This document shows positions 44,349 to 55,421 of a stretch of DNA of 64,000 nt, one piece after another. The translations under genes and the position numbers were made by a program. The stretch is from Rhodoferax sp. BAB1. Its GTDB lineage: Bacteria; Pseudomonadota; Gammaproteobacteria; Burkholderiales; Burkholderiaceae_C. The DNA is taken from the NCBI RefSeq assembly GCF_013334205.1, contig NZ_CP054424.1:1818001-1882000 (forward strand), in the 5' to 3' direction. How positions within the stretch are numbered: position 1 is the stretch's first letter; the number at the start of each line of letters is the position of its first letter. Below the pieces are notes generated by a model. It worked only from the letters and a program-made list of their open reading frames with translations, was not told where the DNA came from and made no database searches.

Positions 44349-44948
44349 TCAGGATTTGCGGCCAAACAGGCCGGCAAACCAGCTCTTGATCATGGCCCAC
44401 ATGAACCCGAGCGCATTGAATTCCTTGGCGACCACCGGGGCTGCAACGACCGCCGGCCCGACACCCGCTTCGGCGCCGGGCGCAGCAGCGCTTTGCACGG
44501 CCTGCGCCTTTTGCGAGAACACCTCGGCAAACTGGGCCAGGATCATGTCAGAGACGGAAGTCATCATGCGGCCCCCGAACTGGGCGAACTTGCCGTTGAC
44601 GATGACTTCGGAGTGTCCCCGCAGCGTGCAGTGGCCGCCCTCTGCCGGCAGCAAGCTGGCCGTGAGTTCCATGGAGGCCGAAGAGCCGCTCTTGTCGGCA
44701 CCCTTGCCCATCATCTTGAGCGTGTGGCTGGCCGCATCGAGCTCCAGCACCTCGATGGTGCCGGCAAAGGCGGCCACCGCGGGGCCGACCTTCACGCGCA
44801 CGGCACCCTTGTAATTGCTGGCGTCCACCTGTTCGGTGATTGACGCACCGGGCATGCAGGTAGCCAGCTCGTTGAGATTGGAGAGAATGGCCCAGGCGGC
44901 ATCGATGCCGGCGGCCACGGGGTACTGTTTATCGAGCGTGACTTGCAT
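44349..44948 (-). CDS. coxG: CoxG, membrane anchor and quinone partner of CO dehydrogenase
   Basis: The 199-residue protein has an SRPBCC domain (IDAAWAILSNLNELATCMPG, VRVKVGPAVAAFAGTIEV, CTLRGHSEVIVNGKFAQFGG), an Ala/Pro-rich linker, and a C-terminal amphipathic/hydrophobic helix, ALGFMWAMIKSWFAGLFGRKS. CoxG anchors the enzyme to the membrane and in mycobacteria carries menaquinone to it. It lies directly after coxL, unlike the end position in Oligotropha. It has an AGGA ribosome site. Confidence 0.9.
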   Translation of the reverse strand: MQVTLDKQYPVAAGIDAAWAILSNLNELATCMPGASITEQVDASNYKGAVRVKVGPAVAAFAGTIEVLELDAASHTLKMMGKGADKSGSSASMELTASLLPAEGGHCTLRGHSEVIVNGKFAQFGGRMMTSVSDMILAQFAEVFSQKAQAVQSAAAPGAEAGVGPAVVAAPVVAKEFNALGFMWAMIKSWFAGLFGRKS

Positions 44949-45011
44949 AGCTAAATCCTAAAAAACATAGGGCGGATGCGCCACGGCGCATCCGCCCCGA
45001 TATGACAGGGA

Positions 45012-47417
<2,406 letters not shown>

Positions 47418-47443
47418 GCTTGTCTCCTTGATCGTGGCGGCGC

Positions 47444-47935
47444 TCAGGCGGCCACTTTTTGGGGTTGTTGTAGGGTTTTGGCGGCGAGCAGCACGGCCTT
47501 GACGATGTTCTGGTAACCGGTGCAGCGGCACAGGTTGCCGGCCATACCGATACGCACCTGCTCTTCAGTGGGGTTGGGGTTGTCCTGCAGGAAACGGTAG
47601 GCGCGCATCAGCATGCCCGGGGTGCAGAAGCCGCACTGCAGGCCATGCTCCTTGTAGAAGGCATCCTGCACGGCATGCAGCACGCCGGCATTGGCCAGGC
47701 CCTCGACCGTCTTGACCTCGCTGCCCTCGCACTGCACCGCCAGATGCGTGCAACTCTTGACCGACTGGCCGTCGATATCGACCGTGCAGCTGCCGCAGTG
47801 GCTGGTATCGCAGCCGATGTGCGCGCCGGTCAGGTTCATCTTCTCGCGCAGAAAGTGGATCAGCAGGGTGCGCGGCTCGACGGCCTCCTCGACCTTGCGG
47901 CCGTTGAGGTTCATGGAAACGATGTGCTTGCTCAT
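47444..47935 (-). CDS. coxS: Carbon monoxide dehydrogenase small (2Fe-2S) subunit
   Basis: The 163-residue subunit binds two [2Fe-2S] clusters: the plant-type motif [10 protein letters not shown] with further Cys in the N-terminal half, and the second set CGFCTPG and CRCTGY in the helical half. It passes electrons from the Mo-Cu centre of CoxL to FAD in CoxM. It lies between coxM (21 nt) and coxL (26 nt). Confidence 0.96.
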   Translation of the reverse strand: MSKHIVSMNLNGRKVEEAVEPRTLLIHFLREKMNLTGAHIGCDTSHCGSCTVDIDGQSVKSCTHLAVQCEGSEVKTVEGLANAGVLHAVQDAFYKEHGLQCGFCTPGMLMRAYRFLQDNPNPTEEQVRIGMAGNLCRCTGYQNIVKAVLLAAKTLQQPQKVAA

Positions 47936-47956
47936 GGGGAATCTCCTCTTGTTCTT

Positions 47957-48820
47957 TTACTTGCAGCGCGCCGCGGCTGCCCGGATGGCACGCTTGGCCA
48001 TCTCGCCGGCCATGGCGGTCTTGTATTCGGCGTCACCACGCAGGTCTTCGGCCGGGTCGCACACGGCGCGCACAGCAGCCGCGGCGGCGTTCAGCGATGC
48101 GTCGTCGATCGCCTTGCCCACCAGAGCCGCTTCAGCCTCGCTGGCGCGCAACGCAGTCGGCGCCACATTGGTCAGAGCGATGCGCGCCTGGGTCACCTTG
48201 CCACCCTTCATGTTGAGGATGACGGCCGCGCCGGCCGTGGCGAAGTCACCCGTCTTGCGCTTGAGCTTCTGGTAGGCATAGCCGGTGCCGGCCGCGAAAG
48301 GCGCGGCCAGGATGGCGGTGAGAATCTCGTCCTCGGCCAGGGCCGTCATGTAGGTTCCCAGGAAGAAGTCCACGGCCTTGACCTGACGCTCGCCCTTGGG
48401 GCCCTGCAGCACGAAGGTAGCGTCCAGCGCCATGGTGATGGCCGGGTGGTCGTTGCCGGGGTCACCATGGGCAATGTCGCCGCCAATGGTGCCACGGTTG
48501 CGCACCTGCGGGTCGGCGATCAGCAGTGCCGCTTCGGCCAGCAAGGGCAGCTTTTGCTGCAGCAGCGTGGAAGCGATGAGTTCGTTCTCGGTCGTCATGG
48601 CGCCGATGCGGACCATGCCGCCGGCTTCCGTGATGCCGCGCAGCTCTGGAATGCGGTTGATGTCGATCAGCGCGCCGGGCTCGGCAAAGCGCAACTTCAT
48701 CATGGGCAGCAGGCTGTGGCCGCCGGCCAGCAGCTTGGCGTCACCGCCCAGGGTGGACAGCAGCTTGATGGCCTCCGGCACGGTGCGGGGCGCATGGTAG
48801 GCAAATTCGGGTGGAATCAC
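47957..48820 (-). CDS. coxM: Carbon monoxide dehydrogenase medium (FAD) subunit
   Basis: The 287-residue flavoprotein has the two FAD-binding signatures of the molybdenum hydroxylase family: AGGHS (32-36) and TIGGDIAHGDPGND. The start is GTG 48820 with an AGAGGAGA site; the encoded IPPEFAYHAPRTVPEA is typical. It is the first gene of the operon, and a 204-bp region with LytTR-like repeats separates it from rcoM. Confidence 0.95.
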   Translation of the reverse strand: MIPPEFAYHAPRTVPEAIKLLSTLGGDAKLLAGGHSLLPMMKLRFAEPGALIDINRIPELRGITEAGGMVRIGAMTTENELIASTLLQQKLPLLAEAALLIADPQVRNRGTIGGDIAHGDPGNDHPAITMALDATFVLQGPKGERQVKAVDFFLGTYMTALAEDEILTAILAAPFAAGTGYAYQKLKRKTGDFATAGAAVILNMKGGKVTQARIALTNVAPTALRASEAEAALVGKAIDDASLNAAAAAVRAVCDPAEDLRGDAEYKTAMAGEMAKRAIRAAAARCK

Positions 48821-48915
48821 GGTGTCTCCTCTTTGTCAGTATGGCCTTGAAGGGCTTATCGAACACAAACACAAGTTGTGGAATCTAACTCTTGCTTCTT
48901 ATGTACGGAGCACAA

Positions 48916-48970
48916 AACAATCAACCGCTGGACACGCTGCACGAACGGCAATTCAGCCGCACGAACGATC
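48916..48970 (-). promoter_or_regulatory. Three LytTR-like direct repeats upstream of coxM
   Basis: On the minus strand GATCGTTCGTG, TGCCGTTCGTG and AGCGGTTGATT occur in the same orientation, with their GTT cores 20 and 21 bp apart (plus-strand AAC at 48964, 48944 and 48923). Each fits the LytTR consensus WMMGTTNRK with at most one or two mismatches. The nearest core lies 103 nt before the coxM start. Three sites two helical turns apart suit activation by RcoM. Confidence 0.65.
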
Positions 48971-49024
48971 AGGGGTCTAAATATCACCACATAAGCAGGC
49001 ACTGATGCGATGCGGCGATGCGCC

Positions 49025-49840
49025 TCAACTTTTTTCGGGTACCGGATTCGCCAGCCCCAGCTGCTCCAGCAGGCGCGGCGCGCTGGCTCGCGAGACCGGA
49101 ATCTCCACCGGAGTCGAGCCCATCATGCGCAGCGTCATGCGGCCGTCGTCGCGCACGATCTCGTCCACATGCGACAGGTTCACGATGTAGCTGCGGTGCA
49201 CGCGCAGGAAGAGCTGCGGGTCCAGCCGCCCTTCCAGGTCGCCGATGTTGAGGTTGCAGAACTGACTGCCCTGCCCGGTGTGCACCCAGGTGTAGTGCCC
49301 CTCGGATCGGATGAAGGACACCGAGGGCACGTCCACCAGCAGCACGCGGTTCTGTTTGATGGTGGGGATCTTGCGCAGCAGGCGGCGCTCTGTCGTCTCC
49401 TCGTTGTCGCGGTTGCCGCGCGCGCCGCCCTCGTGCTCGTGGCTCACCACGTCGGTGATGTCGTAGAACACCAGGGTGTAGCCGGTGGTGGCGCCCTGCG
49501 CGTCACCCATCTTGGACACCTTGATGAGCAGCATGCGGTCCGGGATGTTGATCATCATCGCCATGGGCGGTGCGTTGTTCACGGGGCACTCGGCCTGATC
49601 CAGCAGGAACTTCACCTTGTTCTTGGCCGCGTCGGGGTGGAAGTCCAGCACGTACTTGTCGAAGGGCAGCTTGTCCTGCACCGGCAGGCTGCGCCGGGCG
49701 AAGTCGTTCATGCCCGCCACGTGCAGGTTCTTGTCCAGGTGGATCACGCCCACGTCGAAGCGCTCCAGCAGATAGAGCCAGGAGTTGGAGTTGGAATTGG
49801 CGCTGGTGGCGGTGTTGTGGGCCACGGGGCAGGTCTTCAT
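49025..49840 (-). CDS. rcoM: RcoM-like heme-PAS/LytTR CO sensor
   Basis: The 271-residue one-component regulator has an N-terminal PAS domain (about 25-125) and a C-terminal LytTR DNA-binding domain (about 165-262, VDVPSVSFIRSEGHYTWVHT to FLRVHRSYIVNLSHVDEI). In the PAS domain His68, Cys85 and Met95/Met96 occur in the order of the RcoM heme ligands (remembered as His74, Cys94, Met104), with the Cys-to-Met spacing of ten kept. It should activate cox genes when CO binds heme. ATG 49840 is chosen because it gives the family's compact N-terminus. Confidence 0.88.
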   Translation of the reverse strand: MKTCPVAHNTATSANSNSNSWLYLLERFDVGVIHLDKNLHVAGMNDFARRSLPVQDKLPFDKYVLDFHPDAAKNKVKFLLDQAECPVNNAPPMAMMINIPDRMLLIKVSKMGDAQGATTGYTLVFYDITDVVSHEHEGGARGNRDNEETTERRLLRKIPTIKQNRVLLVDVPSVSFIRSEGHYTWVHTGQGSQFCNLNIGDLEGRLDPQLFLRVHRSYIVNLSHVDEIVRDDGRMTLRMMGSTPVEIPVSRASAPRLLEQLGLANPVPEKS

Positions 49841-50102
49841 CGCGTCGTATTCCAGTATCGGTGGCAGGGTGGTCGATACGGCCGGCCCGCCTCTCGTGCA
49901 GGCTAGGCGGACAATCATGCAGCGTCGCTGCGCTTCATTCATCCAGTCGGCTGTCGCCCCACAAGGCCAGTTACAGTGCAATTATCAGCAAGAAGTGGAG
50001 TGTTATGGAGTCGCCCCGCACTCACCATAGTGTTAACCCGCGCCTCCGGCAGCTTCCGGCTAAATACCTGGTAGACAAAATCTGGATAGCTCCCGTCCCT
50101 CG

Positions 50103-50789
50103 ATGAACCCGTCCCCGCAACCCCACTGGCTGGCCCGCAGCATCGGCTCGGCCACCCTCACGCCCGCCCTGCTGGTGGCGCTGGTGGCGTTCACGCTCTG
50201 GTTCCTGGGCCGCAGCTCGGCCCTGCCCGGCAGCGCGCAGCCTCTGCTCATTGCGCTCACGCTGCTGGCTGTGGCCATCGGCTGCGCCGCGCTCGCCTTC
50301 ATCCGCCCGCAGCGCGCCGGCCTCTCGCCGCCACACGTCATGCTCTCGCTGGGCTTCGGCGGCATGCTGCTGGGCCTGCTGTGGGACGTGCTGCAGTCCG
50401 GCCCGGCCCGGCTGGACAGCCTGTGCGTGCAGTCCAGCGGCCTGGGCTTCGTCGACAGCCTGCTGCTGCATATCGAATTCCTGCCCGGCATGCATGCGGG
50501 CATGCTGGCCGGCGGCCTCGCCGCCATCCCCAGCCTGCGCGTGCTGCGCCCGCACTGCGGCCGTTACCTTTGCTCGCTATTCGCGCAGAACCTGATGTGC
50601 TCGGGTTGGATGCTGATCGGCATGACGGCCGGCGCCGTCTGGCTGGCGCGCTGGCAGATCGGCAGCGGCAGCAGCACCCTGCCCGGCATGCTGGGCGGCA
50701 TGTTCGTGGGCATGACCTGGGGCATGGTGCTCAGCGTGGCGCTGTACCGCGCTTTCTTCGCCTGGCGCCAGCGCGCCCGCCCGTCTTAA
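50103..50789 (+). CDS. Membrane protein of unknown function upstream of eptA
   Basis: The 228-residue protein has about six hydrophobic helices, including ALLVALVAFTLWFLG, PLLIALTLLAVAIGCAALAF, MLSLGFGGMLLGLLWDV and MLGGMFVGMTWGMVLSVAL. Histidines in LLLHIEFLPGMHAGML and in the stretch after RVLRPHCGRYLC could be functional. No family is recognised. It lies 56 nt before eptA on the same strand and is divergent from rcoM, so it may belong to the lipid-modification unit. Confidence 0.7.
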   Translation: MNPSPQPHWLARSIGSATLTPALLVALVAFTLWFLGRSSALPGSAQPLLIALTLLAVAIGCAALAFIRPQRAGLSPPHVMLSLGFGGMLLGLLWDVLQSGPARLDSLCVQSSGLGFVDSLLLHIEFLPGMHAGMLAGGLAAIPSLRVLRPHCGRYLCSLFAQNLMCSGWMLIGMTAGAVWLARWQIGSGSSTLPGMLGGMFVGMTWGMVLSVALYRAFFAWRQRARPS

Positions 50790-50806
50790 TGCCCGCTTAA
50801 GGCAAG

Positions 50807-50845
50807 GCTTCAAGAATCACCGGGTTCACTCCCGGTTCTTGAAGC
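50807..50845 (+). promoter_or_regulatory. Hairpin abutting the eptA start
   Basis: GCTTCAAGAA and CCGGG pair with CCCGG and TTCTTGAAGC, forming a 10+5-bp hairpin whose last base is directly before the eptA ATG (50846). No U-tract follows and no separate ribosome site is visible, so the structure may hide or control the start. Confidence 0.55.
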
Positions 50846-52519
50846 ATGACCACCTCAGCCCTCGCCCCCCGTACGCCCTGGCACCCGCTGGCCCTGCTGG
50901 CCGTGCTGGCCCTGTGGCTGACCACGCTGGGCAATCTGCCGCTGTGGGGCGCGGTCTGGCGCCTGCCTGAAACCCATGGCCGGCACGCCCTGGCCACCAC
51001 GGTCAACTTGGGTCTGCTGCTGTTCGCGCTGACCCTGGCCCTGCTCAGCGTGGCGGTCTGGCCGCGCTGGCGCAAACCGGCAGGCCTGCTGCTGCTGCTC
51101 ATGGCCGCCTCGGCCAGCTACTTCATGCAGGCCTACGGCGTGGTGATCGACGCCAGCATGCTGGCCAACGCCGCCCACACCGACGTGCGCGAGGTGCGCG
51201 ACCTGCTCTCCTGGGGCATGCTGGGCGCCCTGCTGCTGGGCGTGGTCTTGCCCGGCTGGTGGTGGTGGCGCCAGCCCGTGCGGGCCCTGCCCGCGCGCCG
51301 GCTGCTGGTCCAGCAGCTGGGCGCGGCCACGCTGGCCATGATGGTCGTGCTGCTACTGGGCTGGGCCAGCTTCCAGGACCTGGCTTCGCTCACGCGCAAC
51401 CACAAGCCCCTGCGCTACATGGTCAACCCCTACAACAGCCTCTACGCCGTCGGCCGCAACGCCGTGGGCCGCGCCGCGCACGCGCAGCTGCCCCTGCAGG
51501 CCATCGGCGCGGACGCCACCCTGGCCTCTCTCACGCACGACAGCGCTGACAACGCCCCGCTCATCGTGCTCGTGGTGGGCGAGACTGCCCGCGCCGCCAA
51601 CTTCGGCATCGGCGGCTACGCGCGCGACACCACGCCGCGCCTGCGCGCGCTGCAGGCCCAGGGCAATCTGGTCTATTACCCGCAGGTGAGCTCCTGCGGC
51701 ACCAACACCCAGGACTCCGTGCCCTGCATGTTCTCGCACCTGGGGCGCGAGGCCTACTTCGACGCGAACGCCCCCCACGAGAACCTGCTCGACGTGCTGC
51801 AGCGCGCCGGCCTGGCCGTGCTCTGGCTCGACAACCAGTCCGGCTGCAAGGGCGTGTGCGATCGTGTGCCCCACATGGACACCAGCGCCCTGGCCCGGCC
51901 CGGCCTGTGCGATGGCGACGGCTGCCTGGACGAAGTGATGCTGCGCGAGCTGCCCGCGCAGCTGGCCCAGCTGGAGCCCGCGCGCCGCGCCCGCGGCACG
52001 GTGGTGGTGCTGCACCAGATGGGCAGCCATGGCCCGGCCTATCACAAGCGCTCGCCCGCGGCACGCAAGAGCTACCAGCCCGAGTGCACGGGGGCCGCCC
52101 TGCAGGCCTGCCCCAGCGAGCAGATCGTCAACGCCTACGACAACAGCATCCGCTACACCGACCATCTGCTGGGCGAGCTCGTGGCATGGCTGCAGGCCCA
52201 GCGCCGGCCCACGGCCCTGCTGTATGTGTCCGACCACGGCGAATCGCTGGGTGAAAAAGGCTTGTACCTGCACGGCATGCCCTACCGCATGGCCCCCGAG
52301 GAACAGACCCGCGTGCCCATGGCGCTCTGGCTCTCGGCCCCGCTGCAACAGCGCCTGGACCTGAAGCCGGACTGCCTGCGCGCCAGCGCCGCGCGCCCGC
52401 TCTCGCACGACAACCTCTTCCACACCGTGCTGGACCTGGCCCAGGTGCGCACGACCGTGCACAAGCCCGCGCTGGACGTGCTGGCCGGCTGCCGCCCCGG
52501 CGCCCATCCTCAGGGCTGA
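50846..52519 (+). CDS. eptA: Lipid A phosphoethanolamine transferase
   Basis: The 557-residue inner-membrane enzyme has five N-terminal membrane helices and a periplasmic sulfatase-like domain. The zinc/catalytic elements are VVGETARAANFG (Glu246), SCGTNTQDSVPCMF (Thr286/Thr288), QMGSHGPAY and SDHGESLGEKGLYLHGMPY. It adds phosphoethanolamine from phosphatidylethanolamine to lipid A, a modification that lowers polymyxin binding. It belongs to the chromosomal EptA/MCR superfamily, and nothing marks it as mobile. It is followed by membrane-lipid genes. Confidence 0.92.
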   Translation: MTTSALAPRTPWHPLALLAVLALWLTTLGNLPLWGAVWRLPETHGRHALATTVNLGLLLFALTLALLSVAVWPRWRKPAGLLLLLMAASASYFMQAYGVVIDASMLANAAHTDVREVRDLLSWGMLGALLLGVVLPGWWWWRQPVRALPARRLLVQQLGAATLAMMVVLLLGWASFQDLASLTRNHKPLRYMVNPYNSLYAVGRNAVGRAAHAQLPLQAIGADATLASLTHDSADNAPLIVLVVGETARAANFGIGGYARDTTPRLRALQAQGNLVYYPQVSSCGTNTQDSVPCMFSHLGREAYFDANAPHENLLDVLQRAGLAVLWLDNQSGCKGVCDRVPHMDTSALARPGLCDGDGCLDEVMLRELPAQLAQLEPARRARGTVVVLHQMGSHGPAYHKRSPAARKSYQPECTGAALQACPSEQIVNAYDNSIRYTDHLLGELVAWLQAQRRPTALLYVSDHGESLGEKGLYLHGMPYRMAPEEQTRVPMALWLSAPLQQRLDLKPDCLRASAARPLSHDNLFHTVLDLAQVRTTVHKPALDVLAGCRPGAHPQG

Positions 52520-52601
52520 GGCAGGCGCCGGCCCCTCGCTGCGGCGCGCGGCGAGGCGACCGTCACAAAGTTTTCAGCCGCGCGGCGTAACATGGCCGCT
52601 T

Positions 52602-53486
52602 ATGGCCGACCGGCCCGCCACCCCACGCCCACCCGCAACGCCACGCCCCATGTCCAACCCTGTCCTGGCCTGGTGGATTGTGCTCTGCACGCTCGGCGGG
52701 CTCAACCTGCTGCTGTGGCTGCTCTCGGCCAGAGCCCTGCAGCGGCGCCGCCCCCTGATGCCGGCCGGGCTCTACGCCGCCCGGCGCCTGCAGCTCATGC
52801 TGTCCGCCGTCTTCGTCCTCGGCTGCGCCTACCGTTCAGTCCTGCCGGTGCACGACATCGCGCGCCACTGCGTGGTCGACAGCTGGCTGTCCAACGTGCT
52901 GCTCGGGCGATCGGTGGCCACCCTCGCCGAACTGAGCTTCGCCGCCCAGTGGGCCCTCCTGCTTGGGGAGATGGCCCGCGTCCACGACAGCGCCGTGGCC
53001 CGGACCACCGCAAGAGCGCTGCTGCCGACCATCGTGCTGGCCGAGCTCTGCTCCTGGTACGCGGTGCTGACGCGGGCCCACCTCGGCCATGTGATCGAAG
53101 AATCGCTCTGGACCCTGGCCGCAGGCTTCGTGGTCGCCAGCCTGGTGGTGCTGTGGCCGCGCTGCGCCGCTGCCAACCGCAGGCGCCTGGCCGCGCTGGC
53201 GGCCGCCGGCGCGGCCTATATCCTGTTCATGCTGCACGTGGACGTGCCCATGTACTGGACGCGCTGGCTCGCGGACGAGGCCAGCGGCCAGCCCTACCTG
53301 AGCCTGGCCCAGGGCCTGCTCGATGCGGCCCGGCCTTGTGTGCTGTCCTGGCGCTGGGAAGACTGGCGGGCCGAGATCGCCTGGATGACGCTCTACTTCA
53401 GCGTCGCGGTGTGGCTCAGCATTGCCATGGTCCACGCGCCGGACCTGCGGACCGACAGCCCGCGCGGCGACGCCCGGGCGGTGTAG
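52602..53486 (+). CDS. Polytopic membrane protein of unknown function
   Basis: The 294-residue protein has about seven to eight hydrophobic helices after a Pro-rich N-terminus. Notable are WWIVLCTLGGLNLLLWLLSA, LMLSAVFVLGCAYRSVLPVH, ARHCVVDSWLSN and HVDVPMYWTRW with conserved-looking His, Trp and Arg. No family is recognised. Start ATG 52602 or the in-frame ATG 52650 are both possible. It lies between eptA and a CDP-alcohol phosphatidyltransferase, which hints at envelope lipids. Confidence 0.65.
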   Translation: MADRPATPRPPATPRPMSNPVLAWWIVLCTLGGLNLLLWLLSARALQRRRPLMPAGLYAARRLQLMLSAVFVLGCAYRSVLPVHDIARHCVVDSWLSNVLLGRSVATLAELSFAAQWALLLGEMARVHDSAVARTTARALLPTIVLAELCSWYAVLTRAHLGHVIEESLWTLAAGFVVASLVVLWPRCAAANRRRLAALAAAGAAYILFMLHVDVPMYWTRWLADEASGQPYLSLAQGLLDAARPCVLSWRWEDWRAEIAWMTLYFSVAVWLSIAMVHAPDLRTDSPRGDARAV

Positions 53487-53528
53487 TTCCCGGTCCCGGC
53501 TGACACACGCCTCGGCTAAGCTGCTGCC

Positions 53529-54098
53529 ATGCTCAACCTCCCCAATGCGCTGACCCTGCTGCGCTTTGCCCTGGTGCCGGTCATCGGGCTGCAACTGCTG
53601 CGCGGCAACCACGGGCTGGCCTGCGCGCTGTTCCTCGTGTCGGCCGTGTCCGACTGGGCCGACGGCGTGATCGCCCGCCACTGGAACCAGCGCACCCGCT
53701 TCGGCGCCGTGGCCGACCCGCTGGCGGACAAGCTCACCATGCTGACCGTCACCCTGCTGCTGGCCTTCCAGCAGGCCCTGCCCTGGTGGTTCGCCCTGGC
53801 CGTCGTCCTGCGCGACGCCGTGATCGTCGCGGGCGCCCTGGCCTTCCACCTGCTGATCCGGCCGGTGGAGATGTCGCCCAGCCGCCTCTCCAAGCTCAAC
53901 ACCGCGCTCGAATTCCTGCTGCTGGTCACGCTGCTCGCGATCCGCGCCGACTACCTGCCCGACGGCCCCTGGCGCAGCGCGCTGCTGGCCGCCACGCTGG
54001 GCACCATCGTGCTGTCGGGCGGGCACTACATCTACACCTGGGGCCGCAAGGCGAGCGCGGCGCGCCAGCCCCCTACGCCCGGGGACGCAAGCGCATGA
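53529..54098 (+). CDS. CDP-alcohol phosphatidyltransferase family protein
   Basis: The 189-residue membrane enzyme has the family signature DG-x2-AR-x8-G-x3-D-x3-D in DWADGVIARHWNQRTRFG followed by AVADPLADK; the four Asp coordinate metal. About five helices surround it. It transfers a phosphatidyl-type group from a CDP-linked lipid to an alcohol. The glycerol-3-phosphate acceptor (PgsA) is the common case, but the acceptor cannot be read from sequence. It overlaps the CarS-like gene by 4 nt. Confidence 0.85.
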   Translation: MLNLPNALTLLRFALVPVIGLQLLRGNHGLACALFLVSAVSDWADGVIARHWNQRTRFGAVADPLADKLTMLTVTLLLAFQQALPWWFALAVVLRDAVIVAGALAFHLLIRPVEMSPSRLSKLNTALEFLLLVTLLAIRADYLPDGPWRSALLAATLGTIVLSGGHYIYTWGRKASAARQPPTPGDASA

Positions 54099-54592
54099 GC
54101 CTGGACGAACTCTGGACGGCCCTGCGCCTGCTGTTGCTGCTGGCGGTGGCCAACACCGCGCCCCTGGTCGCCAAGCGCCTGTTCGGCGCGCGCTGGAGCA
54201 CACCGCTCGACGGTGGCCTGGGCTTCCTGGACGGCCGGCCCCTGCTCGGCGCCTCCAAGACGGTGCGCGGCCTGGTGGCGGCCACCCTGGCCAGCGCACT
54301 GGCCGCGCCCCTGCTGGGCCTGCCCGCGGCCATCGGCGCGGTACTCGGCGTCGGTGCCATGCTGGGCGACGCCCTGGCCAGCTTCACCAAGCGCCGCCTG
54401 GGCACCCCGCCCAGCGGGCGCGCCACCGGGCTCGACCAGATCCCCGAGGCGCTGCTGCCCCTCCTGCTGCTGCAGGCCACGCTGGATCTGGGCCTGCTGC
54501 AGATCGCGGCCGTCACCCTGACCTTTTTCGTGCTCGAGATCCCGCTGGCCTGGCTGGCCCATCGGCTGGGGCTGCGCGACCAGCCCTACTGA
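54095..54592 (+). CDS. CarS-like (DUF46) CDP-lipid synthase
   Basis: The 165-residue membrane protein starts at ATG 54095, overlapping the upstream stop. It has the CarS/DUF46 pattern VANTAPLVAKRLF, then GGLGFLDGRPLLGASKTVRG and PSGRATGLDQIPEALLPLLL, with four to five helices. CarS in archaea makes CDP-archaeol from CTP and unsaturated archaetidic acid; bacterial homologues have unproven substrates. With the coupled CDP-alcohol transferase it could form a two-step lipid head-group pathway. Confidence 0.75.
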   Translation: MSLDELWTALRLLLLLAVANTAPLVAKRLFGARWSTPLDGGLGFLDGRPLLGASKTVRGLVAATLASALAAPLLGLPAAIGAVLGVGAMLGDALASFTKRRLGTPPSGRATGLDQIPEALLPLLLLQATLDLGLLQIAAVTLTFFVLEIPLAWLAHRLGLRDQPY

Positions 54593-54703
54593 GGACGCAC
54601 CGCCGGGCGCGCACGGCCCCTGCCTCGGCCCGCAAGGCGCGGCCTGCAGGCACCGCCGGCCTGGGCTACAGTGAGCGGCACGTTCAACTCATCTGCCCAC
54701 GCC

Positions 54704-55408
54704 ATGAACACACTCGCCGACTTCCCCATCACCCGCAAGTGGCCTGCCCGGCACCCCGAGCGCCTGCAGCTCTATTCCCTGCCCACGCCCAATGGCGTGA
54801 AGGTTTCCATCATGCTGGAAGAGACCGGCCTGCCCTACGAAGTGCATCTGGTGGACTTCGAGAAGCAAGACCAGTTCTCGCCCGAGTTCCTCAGCCTGAA
54901 CCCCAACAACAAGATCCCGGCCATCCTGGACCCCAATGGCCCCGGCGGCAAACCGCTGGCGCTGGCCGAGTCCGGCGCCATCCTGGTGTATCTCGCCGGC
55001 AAGACCGGCCAGCTGCTGCCGAAAGACGACGCGGCCAGATACGAAACCCTGCAATGGCTCATGTGGCAGATGGGTGGCGTGGGCCCCATGTTTGGCCAGC
55101 TCGGCTTCTTCACGATCTTTGCCGGCAAGGACTACGAGGACCAGCGCCCGCGCGAGCGCTACGTGGCCGAATCGCGCCGCCTGCTGGGCGTGCTCAACGA
55201 GCGCCTCAAGGGCCGCAAATGGATCATGGGCAACGAGTACTCGATCGCCGACATCGCCGTCTTCCCCTGGGTGCGTAACCTGCTCGTGCGCTACAAGGCC
55301 GGCGAGCTGGTTTTCATCGAGGACTTCCCGGAAGTCACGCGCGTGCTGGAGGCCTTCGTCGCGCGCCCGGCCGTGCGGCGCGGGCTGGACATACCCAAGC
55401 GCCCCTGA
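54704..55408 (+). CDS. Glutathione S-transferase family protein
   Basis: The 234-residue protein has an N-terminal thioredoxin-like domain (LQLYSLPTPNGVKVSIMLEETGLPYEVHLVDFEKQDQ-type pattern) and a helical C-terminal domain with NEYSIADIAVFPW. The TPNGVKVSI start and NPNNKIPAILDPNG fit the YghU/YfcG (nu-class) subgroup, which reduces disulfides with glutathione. ATG 54704 is used. It is followed 13 nt later by a RidA-family gene. Confidence 0.85.
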   Translation: MNTLADFPITRKWPARHPERLQLYSLPTPNGVKVSIMLEETGLPYEVHLVDFEKQDQFSPEFLSLNPNNKIPAILDPNGPGGKPLALAESGAILVYLAGKTGQLLPKDDAARYETLQWLMWQMGGVGPMFGQLGFFTIFAGKDYEDQRPRERYVAESRRLLGVLNERLKGRKWIMGNEYSIADIAVFPWVRNLLVRYKAGELVFIEDFPEVTRVLEAFVARPAVRRGLDIPKRP

Positions 55409-55421
55409 GCGGGATCGGCAC

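Noticed and set aside
50846..52519. Mobile colistin-resistance gene (mcr)
   Set aside because: The gene is an EptA-family member in normal chromosomal context with host-like composition and no flanking mobile element.
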